This document shows, one piece after another, positions 1 through 13,161 of a DNA stretch of 64,000 nucleotides. This stretch comes from Rhyacophila brunnea. Taxonomy: Eukaryota; Arthropoda; Insecta; Trichoptera; Rhyacophilidae. Location of the stretch: assembly GCA_022495005.1 (NCBI GenBank), contig JAGYXB010001352.1, positions 310,001 to 374,000 of the forward strand. The letters are read 5' to 3'. The position numbers were made by a program, and so were the translations under genes. Under the pieces are notes generated by a model. The model ran no database searches, had not been told where the DNA came from, and saw nothing but the letters and a program-made list of their open reading frames with translations. How positions within the stretch are numbered: position 1 is the first letter of the stretch; every line of letters begins with the position of its first letter.

Positions 1-1273
1 CTACGCTCAAAGTGAGCTCTGACTGAGTTTATCTCGTCGATAACCGGAAGTCGCTGTTGTCGCATATGGAAGACTTGTCAGTGACGTACCTGTCATGGCG
101 GCAACGCGTGTTCAAAATAATGTATCGGCTGATCGGGTCTCTTTTTAGGTGCGACTCTTTTTCTTCTTCACAATAAACCAAAAGTTTACTAATAATAATA
201 AATATCACTTCTGATCGTTTTATATATATATTTTTATTATAAAAAGGATCAAATTGCATAAATTGATAGATCCGTACACCACGGAAGCGTAAAATGAAAT
301 GATAGATTTAGGGGCGTTCCGTTCCTCATTTGAAACGGAAGTACGATTAACTGCATAGGAGGGGTTTGTTAGTTCACAGTTTTAACACGTAGACAAGAAG
401 TTCTTGTTTGAGAATACATATTATAGTAGAGGTTGTATTAACATAGTTTACAAGAATTGGTTGTTAGCCACTTGTCCAACATCTTCGGTCTAAACTTACA
501 TTGAAAAACAATATGTGAATTTTTCAGACCCGACCAGAAAATTATGATTGCTTCATGTTGAAAATATTGTTACTATGAACGAAATGTATAATCAAAAATC
601 TTCATTGCATTGCATCCGAAGCATGTGCAATAAGAAACACTACCAATCGGAACAATTTAGTGCCGCGGCCTGACAATTTATTGATGACTTTGAGTACCGG
701 ACTATACAGATTTTGAGTACAGGTAGGCGCAGAAATGGTGATTAAAAATAGTGTATTTTCTTGGTCTGTTGATTAGGTTGACCTATTCGTTTAAGTGCTA
801 TAATTTTATTGAACTTATTTTCGCGCTATTTATAAAAAAAAATGACGCCAATTGAACGTTGCGAACGTGTCAAAATTTACTTAGATATATAGGTATTCCT
901 ATAGGTAATACCTATTCATTAATACCGATTTTAATTTTGCTTGTTGGATATTTATTAACATAATAATATATCTACTCACATAATATCAAAAGCTTCAGAA
1001 AAGATACATATTATGTGAATACTCTGGAATAACTGGAAAGTAAAATACGTGTGTGTTTTAATCCCATTTGGTTTAAGATTGTTTCTAATATGTATGGTTC
1101 TGAAGATTTTCGAAATCAAATTAAAATTAATTTATTTTGACATTATTTAGTGATCTTTACAAATTATAAATTCAAGACGTCCATAACATTGCATGGGGTG
1201 GGTATAACAAAGAAATATGTAATAATATGTATAACCAAGCAATTAAAAATATATACACAAAAAAACCACACCA

Positions 1274-1581
1274 GCGGGTCTATTCTATCCACAAGTCTGC
1301 TTTCGGTCCGCTATGGCAGCTAAATAGGGTAGGAACGTATATAATTATTAACACTTATTGTAACAATTACAATAAGTTAACCGTCTGAAATGTCAAAACT
1401 GTCTATCTCGGTCTAAATTTATCTCAGAGAAGAGAGGTGCTGTTAAAACATAACACTTATTGTAACAAGTATAACTAAATTATTGTGATTGTTACAATAA
1501 GTGTTAATAATTCGATACTTTCCTACCCTATTTAGCTGCCATAGTGGATCGAAAGCAGCCTTGTGTACAGAATAGACCCGC
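1274..1581. mobile_element. Long-TIR MITE family A, copy 1
   Basis: About 60-bp terminal inverted repeats: the left end GCGGGTCTATTCTATCCACA pairs with the right end, and both include GGCAGCTAAATAGGGTAGGA. The centre contains repeated TTATTGTAACAATTACAATAA palindromes and a GTGCTGTTAAAACAT block shared with the other copies. There is no coding capacity and no clear TSD. Confidence 0.8.
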
Positions 1582-1837
1582 ATGAGTTAGTAGCCCATAT
1601 TTAAAATATATATATATATACTTAAAAGAGCATCGACCCAAACTCATCCTCACGTAGGTGGAGTATATTAATTGTCTCAGTTATTGCCCTCTCAATTGAC
1701 ATCACCAATAGCAGGCTAGTTCTGACACTTGAGAGAACAATCAAATTCAGGTATGGCAGAGTTCTCGAAAGTTATGTTGCAATTTTATTATTACTATCAG
1801 ATATTTGATAAGCACGACTTAATACTTGCGAGCTCCT

Positions 1838-2143
1838 GCGCATCTATTCTATACGCAAGACTGCTATCTGCCACTATCGGCGGCTATCGATGGTGGTTTT
1901 TCATATTTTTGTATATATGTTATAATTTTTATAATAAGTTAGTTGTAATTGTTACAAGAATTGATATGTTTTAACAGCACCTCTCTTGGCTGTCCTAACT
2001 TTTAGAGCGAGATAAACAGTTTTGACTGTTAAGACGGCTAACTTATTGTAACAATTATAATACCTCAATACAAACATATGATAGACTACCCTCGATAACC
2101 GCCAATAGCGGCTGATAGCAGTCTTGTGTGTAGAATAGATGCG
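1838..2143. mobile_element. Long-TIR MITE family A, copy 2
   Basis: Starts GCGCATCTATTCTATACGCA and ends in the inverted sequence GTGTGTAGAATAGATGCGC. It shares the internal TTAACAGCACCTCTCTTGGC block with copy 1 in inverse orientation. An open frame inside it has no meaning as a gene. Confidence 0.8.
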
Positions 2144-3904
2144 CTGATCAGAATATCTATAAATTATACGATATGATTGTATTTCTAATTTACTTACCTA
2201 TCTGTTTTCTTCTGTATTTCTCTTGTATTCCAGTGATTTTTATTATTTACGTATTTTTAAGTGTTTTATTTTGATATGCGTTTGATTTCAATACTATACG
2301 GCCATATATTTCCGACAGCGACAGCATATCACGGTGAATTGTGATACAGACAGCTGTGTAGGTACGAATTTCCGGATACACTATTATAGTTACCTACATA
2401 GTTCTATCACTTTGGTTGTCATGTTGTAGGTATATTGCTTTTTGATATCAGATCATTCTCCTAATATCTTTAGAACTTCGACTATAATCTACGATCATCA
2501 GGGAAACAGATTTATGGTCAGCGGTACGGAGCAGGTCGGGGGGGGGGGAGGGCACCCAATCCTATCAGTATCAGATGGGATCCCCTTTCAACAAAGCCTT
2601 CCGGACCGGCGATCCGCTATGCCGCCCCAGCTCCATGATTTGCCAACGAGCATTATTGAGGCATGTCATTTTGGTACACCGAGCATTAAACTGAAAAAAA
2701 AAACGCCCAAACATGTAAACAAACGAAATAGAAAAGTGTGTCGTGTCATAGAGGAAATTAAATATATAGGAGACGAATCTATCTATACAAATCATAGTTA
2801 CATTTAGGAAATCCAATCGCGAGCCAAAATTTTGATCCCGGGATTGCCGTTTTTTTCGATAGTTAATATTATTATTTTTATTTATACAAATAGTATTGGT
2901 TCAAATTTATACTTGGTATTTAGGACATTTAATGTTAATATTGCGTACGTTCAATCTTGGAAATACATGGGTTTAATTGAGTAAATATGGATAATAATGT
3001 CAAAGTAAAACAGTTAAGTTAAGAAAAGATAACATTCGTAAAATTGGGCGTAGAAACAAATGCTTGCGTGCACGTCCGTGGCACTGGCGGTTAGACGCCG
3101 TTCGCGTGCCAGAACGTCAGTGGCGTCTAGCTGGATAAATTAATGAATTTATTATTTTTCTGATGTTCTTACTACTACGTATGACAATAAATAATGGTTA
3201 TTTATTATCCATGATCATCCGGTGATTCCTCCTGTGACATGTGCAGGTACATACACTTCACTAACATAATTTTGTATACATACTAATTGATTTTGATTGA
3301 TAAAAAAATCAATCCCGAAGATTTCGGGATTATGTTTACTAATCCCGGGATTGAATTCCCTAGTTGTTTCAGTATCCGCAGTACGTTAATGTATATTTGG
3401 CGGTAAGGATGAGGTGGTGGTTGATTAAGAGTCGTTATTGCTTGGTTCTTGAGATGTGAGTTTATTGGTTATTACAAGCATAATAACAAGGATGATGACG
3501 TGAGATTATAATCTTGAAGTAATGATGTATTGATGAGATCGTCATGATCAACAGATTAATAAGAATGCACTGAGAGACTTGATTCGAGTGGAATAACGGA
3601 TGTAGGTACTGTGTCGGGTGAAGACCTCGTGACGGACTCGATGAGTGGAGTGTGGTTTCATTCCCCCCCCCCCCCTACGTTTTCTTTTAACTGAAACCTT
3701 GTGTGGTCTGAGAAGCAGACCTCGGTTGGATTTTTCTTCTTATTTATATGAATGCAGTACCTACATAATTATATTATTACCATAGATATTGTCGTAATTC
3801 TCAATCAAAACAGACACTACTGGTCTAGTTATGATTTATGAAACGCTGATAATTATTATTGCTAATGCAGAGTAGCACGATCGCTACATATGGTACATCG
3901 TGTC

Positions 3905-4136
3905 ATCCCATAATGGTGGTCGGTCACCATCGGGGCAAATTTTTCTCTATCATCTGCTACATTTACTATTGATCTTTCTTTCGATAGCAAAATGGGGAAT
4001 GTTGTAAATTTGTCCTGTCATAATGTGGGCGAGGTACTGTAGTGTTCTGGGTTTGATAGTACCCAGAACTTCTCGGTTCTTTTTCGATTCGTTTGAGAAC
4101 ATTCACACTGTCACTGGGTGACGTCTTGCCAAACCC
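3905..4136 (-). mobile_element. RTE-type endonuclease-reverse transcriptase relic
   Basis: On the minus strand, translation in shifting frames resembles the C-terminal end of insect endonuclease-reverse transcriptases, and the order of blocks is the same as in the better copy at 16622-17032. It is heavily decayed. Confidence 0.5.
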
Positions 4137-5289
4137 TACTTGTTAGAAAGTAAGGCAGAGGCAATTTAAGCGCCTACATCAATATAGCTTTTGGCGACTG
4201 TGTGTTAGTTATACCATGAGGTAGTCGATATGTCAATGTTTTGGTTGTATTTATTTATTTTTAAATACACTAAAATAGGTCCCATTGAATGATTATGCTA
4301 ATTTTTTTCTTAATAGTGCCAAGACAAATGCACGCAAAAACCACGTGACGTAACAGTGTCTTGATATAGAACTTGTTCTATACATTGCTTAGCTAGAGTG
4401 CGAAAGGTTTAAGTTGATGTGCAGTGGTTCGAAGAACTAGAATCCCCTCCTCTCGCGTTTAAGTATTCATTGCCCTCACCTTGGAAGCATTGGAAGTTTC
4501 TTATAAGTGCGCGGCGCGGTATCAGTCATTTAGACGTGTTAACAATGGCAAAAGTTTTGAAAAGTGACAGCAGGAAAATTATAAGTTCATTCGGCCCTTC
4601 AACAACGTTGTCGAAAGAATTGCCGCGATGACAGAAACTTGAAATTTTAATGTTGCTATAAAATATATCCTTAGTTATTGGGGAAAAATGTAGGTAATTA
4701 TTTTTGAAATCTGCAAAATTTGAGAAAATATATACCTATTTAAGGAAGTGGGAAATAATATCTTCCAATCCTGGCAATACTCTCACAATACTTCGAAATC
4801 GAAAACAATACGAGCGCCTCCGCCAGGCCTCACGTTAAACTTTTAAAATAGCCGTTACCGTTTATTGTCCTAGTTTAGTTTAGAACCCATGTCCCAACAG
4901 TTTGCAGAATATCACTACACGGAACGAGTGATCTACTCGCATACGCAAAATGGCCTAAGGCTGTATGTATTAGGTATAATATTATTGTGTTCCGCAGAGC
5001 TGAGCGACCCAATCGATAAGAGCGTTCTGTATGAATTTGTTAAGTGGACATTTTTATGCAGAGGTCGGGGCGGTAAATCACGGGCCCGAATCCGGGGCGC
5101 ATTGTCCGCTGCATCAGATAGCACCTCAACAAAGCGCCCCGGAAGATTATTACATCCTGGTGAAATTGACGGATTTTTTTTGTGGGCCTTGGACGTTTCC
5201 GTGCATTTATAATATGCCATTCTGCGAGCAGGAAAATTGGATTAGGTATCTACTATTATAGGTACTGACTAACGGCAAACGTTATAGGT

Positions 5290-5934
5290 CAGGGTTGGCG
5301 AACCTTTTTACGTACGCGTGCCAAAATTTCTCAAATATTACTTTTGGACTGTGACGTGCCGAGCAGTTTTTCCTGGGGAAAAAAATATTTTTTAAGAATT
5401 CCATTGAAAATTGATGATGTTATAGATACCACTCACAGAATATAGACACATATAGATTTATCACTTTTATCAATTACACTACATTTCGGTCCACCAATTT
5501 TGAAACTGTCTGCCAGAATTACTACTACTACTTAGCCCCACCAAGTTTTTATTTCTTATGTGATACAGCCATTTTGTGGGTCGAAATGAAATTGTTTGTT
5601 ATTGTATTACTTAGTTTGGTTCTTTACGCACAAATGGACACCAGAATTGCTCCGATCACATGATGCTTTTTCTCGCCACAGTAGTCTCACGCATTGTAAA
5701 TCAGAGGTTCGCGGTGCCGATTCTCCTGCCGCCTGATGAGGTTAGTGCGATAATATTATAATATAATATGTGTCGCCTAAAGCCCAATGACCGACCTATG
5801 CAATTATAGAGTTACGTTAAACGTAATGCTTATTCTTGAAGAGTATTTGCCTGCTATTTTTTATACAATGCAACCTGTCATTTATTATTATTATAAGTAT
5901 TTTTTTCACGCGTGTCATAGGTTTGCCATCACTG
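5290..5934. mobile_element. hAT-type nonautonomous element, 645 bp
   Basis: The left end CAGGGTTGGCGAACCTTTTT and the right end (reverse complement CAGTGATGGCAAACCTATGA) form hAT-like inverted termini. The flanks TTATAGGT (5282-5289) and CTATAGGT (5935-5942) are an 8-bp TSD with one mismatch. There is no transposase. Confidence 0.85.
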
Positions 5935-5942
5935 CTATAGGT

Positions 5943-7940
5943 ATTATCTTTCGAATATAATATATCTTTTATATCGTAGGAATTTCAAATTTGTTTAAAT
6001 TACTGAATATTATTGACAATTTTCGTTATATAGTGCGTACACCTTTGCTTCTCGACATGGACGAAATTTTACGATTGATATAGGCTGCAAAATTTAGTCT
6101 ACCGCTCAACGTCCTTGTATGCCGTATGGGAACGCCGAAAAATAGTTTAGTGGGGCAGCCCTTGGCTTATTTGAGTACCTAGATATTGAACAAAAATCTA
6201 CTGTGACAATTAAATAGGTACCTATTTGATGCACGGTTCGAGATGGGAATAAATTGATCCAAGGAAGGACTCCATAGATAGCCCTTGTGGTAATAAAAGC
6301 GAAATTTAGTTAGAAATATGATGATAGTAGTATGATAAGCCAGATCAATATAAACGTTTCATTTCTTATAGGTATAACTTTTGAAAAAAATATTATAAGT
6401 ACTTAATTGTTATAAATAATAAATAACATGGTCAATTCGTTCATGTCCCGAGATAATTAACTCTCTGAATACGACTTACTTACTGAAGTACGACGTATAT
6501 TTATTGATTTTTAAGTTAACACAGTCAGTGCTCAGTGCAGTGGCCATTAGATACATATACATTCACTGTTGACCAGTTAATTACCACATTTAATTATCAT
6601 GCTAATTGATACACGCCAGGCGTGTCTTGACCATTGACCGAGTTGTGGTAATTAACTGGTCAGCAGTGACTATGTTAAGTGATATGTTGGAATAGCCCTG
6701 TAAAGCCCTCGTGCGTTAAAGTATATTATACGTTTCGAAACGTATGCATAGGATACACTCACCACAAATGAAAAGATCTCCAGTGAAACGACAGTTTTTA
6801 CTTCTTTGCCCCTGGGGAATAGAAATTCTTTCAATATTCCTAAACGCCAATTATCCAGTTAAAACTTTCTCTCTCTAAAATTGCGTGATATTAAAAAAAA
6901 TATCTGTGTACGATTCCTCCGCATATGGAATGCTATCACACTAAGGACACCGGGTATGCGCATTATCGGAAAAGTTTCTGCGAAAAGCGCGCGGAAATTG
7001 CGAGAAGGGGATGGAAAATAAACTTCCGTAACATACACGTACCTTCGCATACACACGCTATAAATTTTATTAATGCTGTTACACAAAGTTGCTATCATTA
7101 AGAGATTACCTTTGGAACTAATTAAATTCTGTTTGCTCGCGAAGTAAAGTGTTGAAGGTGTTTCACTTTGGCGTCTGGTAAATGTTTCTATACTCTCTAT
7201 ACACCTGATTCGATCGATAAAACAGGTTGGTCCTCAGAGTAAGTATAACAATGGAGAGAGGATAATATTGTCCGGCTATGTGCGGCCGTTTGATCTGTAC
7301 CTACCGGTAAACCACTACAAACTTCACACATTGGTCCCGGCGTCTCGGCCGGTTTGGCATTTTGTCCCGGCTGTTATTCCGCGTATTAATGATTGTCAAC
7401 AATAAATTGTCATGATTGACCGCAGACAGAAGACGCATTGTGTAAGTGTTAGTAATGACACTTCAAATAGAATATAAGTAAAACTAGCGCCAGCTATTAG
7501 ATACTTTTTACCATTGGAAGGTGTACAAGAAAATCTATTGGATTTTGAGTCTGTTCACGGCGAGACATCAGAAATATTGACTGAAAACATAATTTCAACA
7601 TTGCGTCGTCATGATATCGATAAAAAGATAGGTGCATTTTGTAGTGACGATTATTCTAACCCGAATTTTGGAGGCGTTGTTGTTGTTTCTTTGACCTATC
7701 TCCCGTTACTGTCCCGGTTCAGAGTTTCATAATTATGGTAAGTTTACGTATATTTGAACCTCAATTATCCGGACTAATTGGGATAACGGGTCCGTCCACA
7801 CACGGGCCCGTCAGTGTTTATTTACCGTTTGGGGAGTGCACATACTGCCTGGAGATGCCGAAAGGCGAAACCTGTGTCGCAAAAAAATACTCCATTAGAT
7901 CCATTAGAATTTTAATTCAAATTTCATCAAGTATCCTCGG
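5943..7940. other. No gene seen; intronic or intergenic DNA
   Basis: AT-rich sequence with no supported ORF. It contains the small foldback at 6563-6669 and two GC-richer patches (about 6950-7010 and 7310-7440) that match no repeat in the window. Confidence 0.5.
6563..6669. repeat. 107-bp foldback element
   Basis: The arm TCACTGTTGACCAGTTAATT continuing to ACCACA pairs with TGTGGTAATTAACTGGTCAG continuing to CAGTGA, with one mismatch over 26 bp. The loop of about 55 bp carries the smaller palindrome ACACGCCAGGCGTGT. It is probably a tiny MITE. Confidence 0.7.
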
Positions 7941-8359
7941 TCATAGCCCCCACATCTTGAAGCGGGCCCCCAGACCAGCATGTTTGCCGGACCCCTACCT
8001 ATCGCTAAGGTTAAGGGCAGTGTGATATTCTAAAATAGTGTTCATCAAATGGTTCCGTGAGGTAAAATTAAGGATATTCCGTGTATTTTAAGGGTTTTTT
8101 TTGTATTTGTATAAATCCACTTGAATTGTTCAGTCGTCGGCAATCGGCATTATTATGAAGCACTATTTGCAACCCCTTTTTGTGGTAGCCAAATAACATT
8201 CGACCCTTTGCCATATTGAATAAATAGCCATTTTTATTAGTCAGAAAACACACTAAATATAACTCCACGTGAATGATCATTTAATTATATCAATCATCAT
8301 CATCGCATCGGATTGCATCGCACAACCACATACTTATTTTAAAATGTTAATATTGTTAA

Positions 8360-8733
8360 GGTGACGCATCAGTGAAACGCCAAATAATTTTCAACTGTAC
8401 GCGCGACGAAATTTTGGACTCGCTGCCATTCACTGAGAGAATGTTGACCCAGGAACACGTCACTTTGCTGCGTGATGGCGACGGGTCAATTAATTCTAAA
8501 ATCGTGTAAAGATGACTAAAAACGTTACCCATTTACTTTAAAAAGAAAACATGTCAATGAATATATTATTATTGTTACTAATAGAACAATAAACAGAACA
8601 TAAAATGGACGTATGTTGGATTTATATGACAATTAATATTTCGTTTGACAGGCGTCATTTTCACCCGCCACCCGCAATCCGCGCATCGCCTAGCGACGAT
8701 CTTTTTAGACCGTGCCTCAACTAATGCATGGCC
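8360..8733. mobile_element. TTAA-flanked MITE family C, copy 1 of a tandem pair
   Basis: Lies between TTAA at 8356-8359 and TTAA at 8734-8737. It is 374 bp and carries CATCAGTGAAACG near the left end and TTTTTAGACCGTGCCTCA near the right. TTAA targets are typical of piggyBac and Kolobok-like elements; there is no transposase to decide between them. Confidence 0.75.
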
Positions 8734-8737
8734 TTAA

Positions 8738-9103
8738 GACGGTACTTCAGTGAAACGGCAAATAATTTTCAACTATAGGTGCGACGAAATTTCGGACTGA
8801 CTGGCAATCGGAGAGCGAAAGTAGAGCTGTGAACACGTCAATTTGTTTGTGATGGCGACGGGGAAATTAATTCTAAAATCGTGTAAAGATGACTAAAAAA
8901 CGTTTCCCGTTTACTTGAAAAAGAAAACATGTCAATGAATATATTGTTATTATTAGTAATATAACAACAAACATAACATTAAATGGACGCATGTTGACTT
9001 TTTATGACAAATTATGTTTTGTTCTGCACGCGTCATTTGCACAATCTTCGCGTCGCCTAGTCACGATCGTTTTAGACCGTGCCCCAGCTGAAGTACCTAT
9101 AGC
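8738..9103. mobile_element. TTAA-flanked MITE family C, copy 2 of a tandem pair
   Basis: Lies between TTAA at 8734-8737, shared with copy 1, and TTAA at 9104-9107. It is 366 bp and clearly homologous to copy 1 throughout, in the same orientation. The end GGTACTTCAG is inverted at the other terminus (CTGAAGTACC). Confidence 0.78.
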
Positions 9104-9686
9104 CTTAAGTAAAAATAACTCCGCAGGCGCCTTTTTTTACAATTGAAGCAGAATTGTGGTGTGTGTTTATCTCATTTAACTATTCGACCTGCCACGCCGG
9201 GCCCCTTCTAAGCCCGAGCCCCCAGACTAGAGCCCAGTCAGCCCCTCCCTAGTGGGGGCTATGCCCTCTGTCGATAGTATTAATACTATGCATAATGTGT
9301 GTTAAGCTTTGGATAATTTAAATGTAAGCTTTTCACACAAGAAAGTGCTTTTATATTTTTCAAATTCTTATTAAGTACCTATGTTGGTATATATTTAAAT
9401 TATTTTCGGTAGATTTTAGATTTTCCGACATCCCGCGATACAAAATTCTGTCGGGATTGCAGTCTCCATTTCCCAACCGCCATGCTAAGTAAACATAATG
9501 TAAAATTCAGACTACGAATATGTTGGCGAATGTACCGACATATTTACAGCGGGATTAAAGGGAGATGTTTTGATCGTAAATATCCCGATTTTATTAACCG
9601 AAGTGCAGCATTTTAGAGCAAGTGGCAATGTATTTTAGTACTCATTCCATAATTTATTTTCCTTCGTGTGCTTGTATACACTAGAG

Positions 9687-10499
9687 CAGGGTTTCCCAAA
9701 CTTTTTCTGCAATGGAACACTTCGCAAACCCGGAAATTTTAACGGAACACTTAGTTTATTTTGTAGGTTATTTATTAGCGCAGCTAACCGTTCTGCCAAT
9801 TTTGGCATTTGTCGTTAAACTGACAAGATTTGTCAGCCGGTCAGTTAAAAACAATATACTTACCCCATCTTTTTCATGCGCACGGTGTGAGAAAAGATGG
9901 TCCTCCGTCTGTACCTAGATCATGGCCCCAGGCTCAGATTTTTGGCGGGCCCCCTATTTATCGCTAAGGTTAAAGGCAATATGACGACCTACAGTTGCAT
10001 ATTCCAAATGTTGTTCGATGTAAAATTAAGGGTATTTTTATCGATTTTTCGTATTTTTAATACATCCACTTTTATGTTGCACAATTATGGAAATGTCAAA
10101 TATGGATAATAATCAAAAATTGTAAGAATGGCAAAACTAAATATTATTAAATGTTAGTACGCTTGAAGTGAAACAGCCCCGCAGGCGACATTTTTTTACT
10201 ATTAGTGCATGTTTGTGAGAGGCTGGTCGATCTCTCACGCCGGGCCCCCCGTAAGCCCAGGCCCCCTTATGGGAGCCATGACCTATCTAGATACTCGACG
10301 TCATAAACATCAGTGGAGATTGATCATCACTCGCCTTTCAATATGAAGTAGATTCTTTAATTATTTTAGTTTTACTTATTTCACTTCCACTTAGAAGAAG
10401 ATGTGTTGCATGTATAAAACCTTTCCAAATGGTCGCGGAACACCTATTCAGGTTTGGCGGAACACTGGTGTTCCGCGGAACATAGTTTGGGAAACCCTG
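9687..10499. mobile_element. hAT-type nonautonomous element with perfect 8-bp TSD
   Basis: The termini CAGGGTTTCCCAAACT and its inverse AGTTTGGGAAACCCTG are perfect over 16 bp. The flanks CACTAGAG (9679-9686 and 10500-10507) are an exact 8-bp TSD. It contains a copy of repeat family B (9905-10275) but no transposase. Confidence 0.92.
9905..10275. mobile_element. Repeat family B copy nested in the hAT element
   Basis: Has the family's blocks in order: ATCATGGCCCCAGGCTCAG, GGCGGGCCCCC, CTAAGGTTAAAGGCAAT and ACGCCGGGCCCCCCGTAAGC, ending GGGAGCCATGACC. Boundaries are approximate. Confidence 0.6.
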
Positions 10500-10746
10500 C
10501 ACTAGAGACTAGACTGTTCTTATGGTAAACTACTTATCACGTGATAAATAAATAAGGTTTTCATATTCGTATTAAGTACTCATTTACTATACAATCTTAT
10601 GATAACTTAAAAGCTGCAACGTAGGATGCATAAAATAGGTATAAGTGTTTATCCTAGCTATAAAAAGACAATTTATTATTTATATTTTAATTGGTTTTAA
10701 GGTTTGTACTTTTCTATTCGGTTCGTTTGCGATTTTGCAATTCGTG

Positions 10747-10982
10747 CAGGGCTCGAAATGGAACGGAACACACCGGAGCGCCGTTCCGGCTCGTGAAATT
10801 TGTAAAATTATCGCTCCCTCTTGTGGAAAAAATATATTGACCGTCTGAGCTAGATAGGCCATAGAATAGAAAATCTGACACACTTATTTTTATAAAATAC
10901 ACATACGATTTGATGACTATGTAAATATCTTCAGAAAATTTGTCGAGCGCTCCGGTTCGTAAACTTTCCATTTCGAGCGCCG
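10747..10982. mobile_element. hAT-type MITE family D, copy 1, 236 bp
   Basis: Starts CAGGGCTCGAAATGGAACGG, and the right end is the inverse (CCATTTCGAGCGCCG). The exact 8-bp TSD AATTCGTG is at 10739-10746 and 10983-10990. About 90% identical by eye to the copy at 21898-22134. Confidence 0.93.
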
Positions 10983-10990
10983 AATTCGTG

Positions 10991-13161
10991 TGTTGCCTTT
11001 TGGCATATTCATGTACTGTGCACACTCACCAATGGTAAACTTGCAATAGACTAGTGCCGTCAAAAAAAGTATCGCTAATTTCTTTGCATGTAGGGTTACA
11101 CACTAGGGGTGGCAGGTTATATGAAAGTATGGTGAAGCAAGCTAGTATGGTGAAAAAGTATGGTGAGGCGGGCTGATAATCAAGTTGCGACAAAATTTCC
11201 ACGTTAACATAATATTATATGGGTACGTTATAATGACCAAAGTAAATCCTCCGTGATGCCCTGAATTTTTTTTATCGCGTCACTATTTCTCTTAAGTTGT
11301 CGGCTATTGTTGGCCTGCTTCATTCAGTTGTAAGAGAAAGCCGATTTTTTGCCCCTCTTTTTATTTAATATCTCTATGGTTACACAAGTGTATGGATTTA
11401 CTTGCACCAATGGTGTGTATTTTATACTATCGCGATAATAACTATGTACATGTTGAAGTGCCGGCTGTCTCTCCAATCTCATTCTTGAAGCGAGACGCGA
11501 TGTTGTCATTGTATTGGTGCTATTTGACAGATTCAGACAAGTTCGTAGATAATCGGTAGACGTCAAAATAGTCCGTGGGGTGTAGTTCGTATTTCTTCCG
11601 GCAGGTTCGCCACTATCATTTTACTGCGCATGCGTACCGCCATGCAAGTACCGATTATTGCGTGAAAATTCAGAAGCTTCTGAACTTTTTTATACATGCA
11701 TGCAATCTTGCAACTTGCACGATAATAGGTGCATTTTATTATTATGGCCGCGATAATACGTACTATCAGCAGTAAACCCCATACACGTGTAAACGGGGTA
11801 TGATACCTACTTATATTTTGTTCTTTTTTCTCGAAAATAAATCCCGCGCGGACAAGCATCGTTTGATACCGATACCAGGTATCGATACATGTTATTTCAA
11901 TAAAACGGTCCTGCAACTGATACAGAACACAGTTACTTACTGTATTATACGTACAATTGCATATTGGAATTTAAATCCGCACTATCAACGTCCGTTTTCG
12001 CTAGACTGCGGAAAAACAGATTCAGCGCATACTCATTGTGTGTTATTATTGTTTTGTTTGCAAAATTTATCGAAATAACGACATAATTTCTGGTAAGGGG
12101 TGCTGTAATGGTCAATGACTTCTGGGCCTGTCAGCATTATTTCGACAGTGTTAGAATTAGCAAGTCATTTAAATTATTTAAACTATCACATCTAGTCAGC
12201 ATACGCGTAACATTATTCGATGGGATCGAAACGTTCGAAGTGCCTTAATGCAGAGGCCAGCTGATTTCTCAATTGTAAACTTCATCAATCTACTTCATCA
12301 TCGATTCGCGATTTACCGAATATTCATGCATATAATTAGCAGGTCATACATAGTTGATGAGTTAGTCAGTCTAAATACCTATTAGTATCAATCGTAATCT
12401 CGGTCCGATCAGTAAGCTTCATGTAAGTCGCGCCGCACAGCATTCTATTCCACCAAGTTTGGACCTCGGAACATTATCATAATAAGTATTTTAACATAAC
12501 GCTCTTGTAACATACTCTTGTACTGACTGTTTACGCTGCAAATTAAACTCGCTCCTCCATCCATCGGAGCAGCCACAAAATCTCGACTTCTCATCTCTCC
12601 TCCTGACGACTTTCCATCTACACCTCCTGGTCATCCCCAATCACAGCGGTCTAATTCCTCGACAACGGGACTCCCCAAAGTGTATATAGAGGCGTCTAAC
12701 AATAAAAAAATGAACGCGACTTGGCAAAAGAAAAAAAATAATCCCAGTCGATAATTGAACATATTCGGTTTACCAGTCGTTCGAAACAGGCAGTGCCCAT
12801 CCGCGATGACGTTCAACTAACAATTCTAAATTCACCTAATACCTCAATTAATATTATCTATTTCGAGTTATATTATAAAACATATAATGTAGTGAAAAAG
12901 TAGAAAAAGTCGCGGTGTTTTAACAGAACAGTTCCTATCTAATGAAATATACTTAGTTAAAGTTTAGTTAATGTACCTAGATCTGCAATTAAATTACTCG
13001 ACATAAACCATTGTGTTTACATAGGTACTTAAAATCGTGAAAATATGTTATTCCTTAGTAAAGTAATTATTACTCAGGTATTATAAAATCGGACGTTATA
13101 ATCTGAATTTTGAACATTAAAATACTTACGATGTATAAAAAAAGATTGTAATCTATTATGT
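10991..13161. other. No gene seen
   Basis: No supported exon, and only small palindromes, for example GATACC/GGTATC around 11867-11886. Several open frames on both strands show no recognisable domain or splice-consistent partner and are taken as chance. Confidence 0.5.

Larger units (their letters stand above)
7941..9264. mobile_element. GC-ended repeat family B (GGCCCCCAC), interrupted copy
   Basis: Starts TCATAGCCCCCACATCTTGA, ends AGTGGGGGCTATG, and carries the family's GGGCCCCC and GCCACGCCGGGCCCC blocks. Two TTAA-type MITEs (8360-8733 and 8738-9103) sit inside it. Copies at 9905-10275 and 29891-30354 show the uninterrupted layout. Confidence 0.7.

Noticed and set aside
2442..2807. 121-codon open frame with a poly-Gly run
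   Set aside because: The Gly run comes from a G homopolymer. There is no domain, no splice-consistent partner, and the frame overlaps an equally long one on the other strand; taken as chance.
4419..4631. 70-codon open frame MQWFEELES...
   Set aside because: It looks somewhat protein-like in composition, but has no recognisable family or splice context. It is not convincing as an exon of TMEM132.
4889..5261. Overlapping open frames on both strands
   Set aside because: Three frames of similar length overlap in a GC-richer patch, and none resembles a known protein.
11563..11916. 117-codon minus-strand frame
   Set aside because: No domain, no paralogue, and AT-rich codon use unlike the TMEM132 exons.
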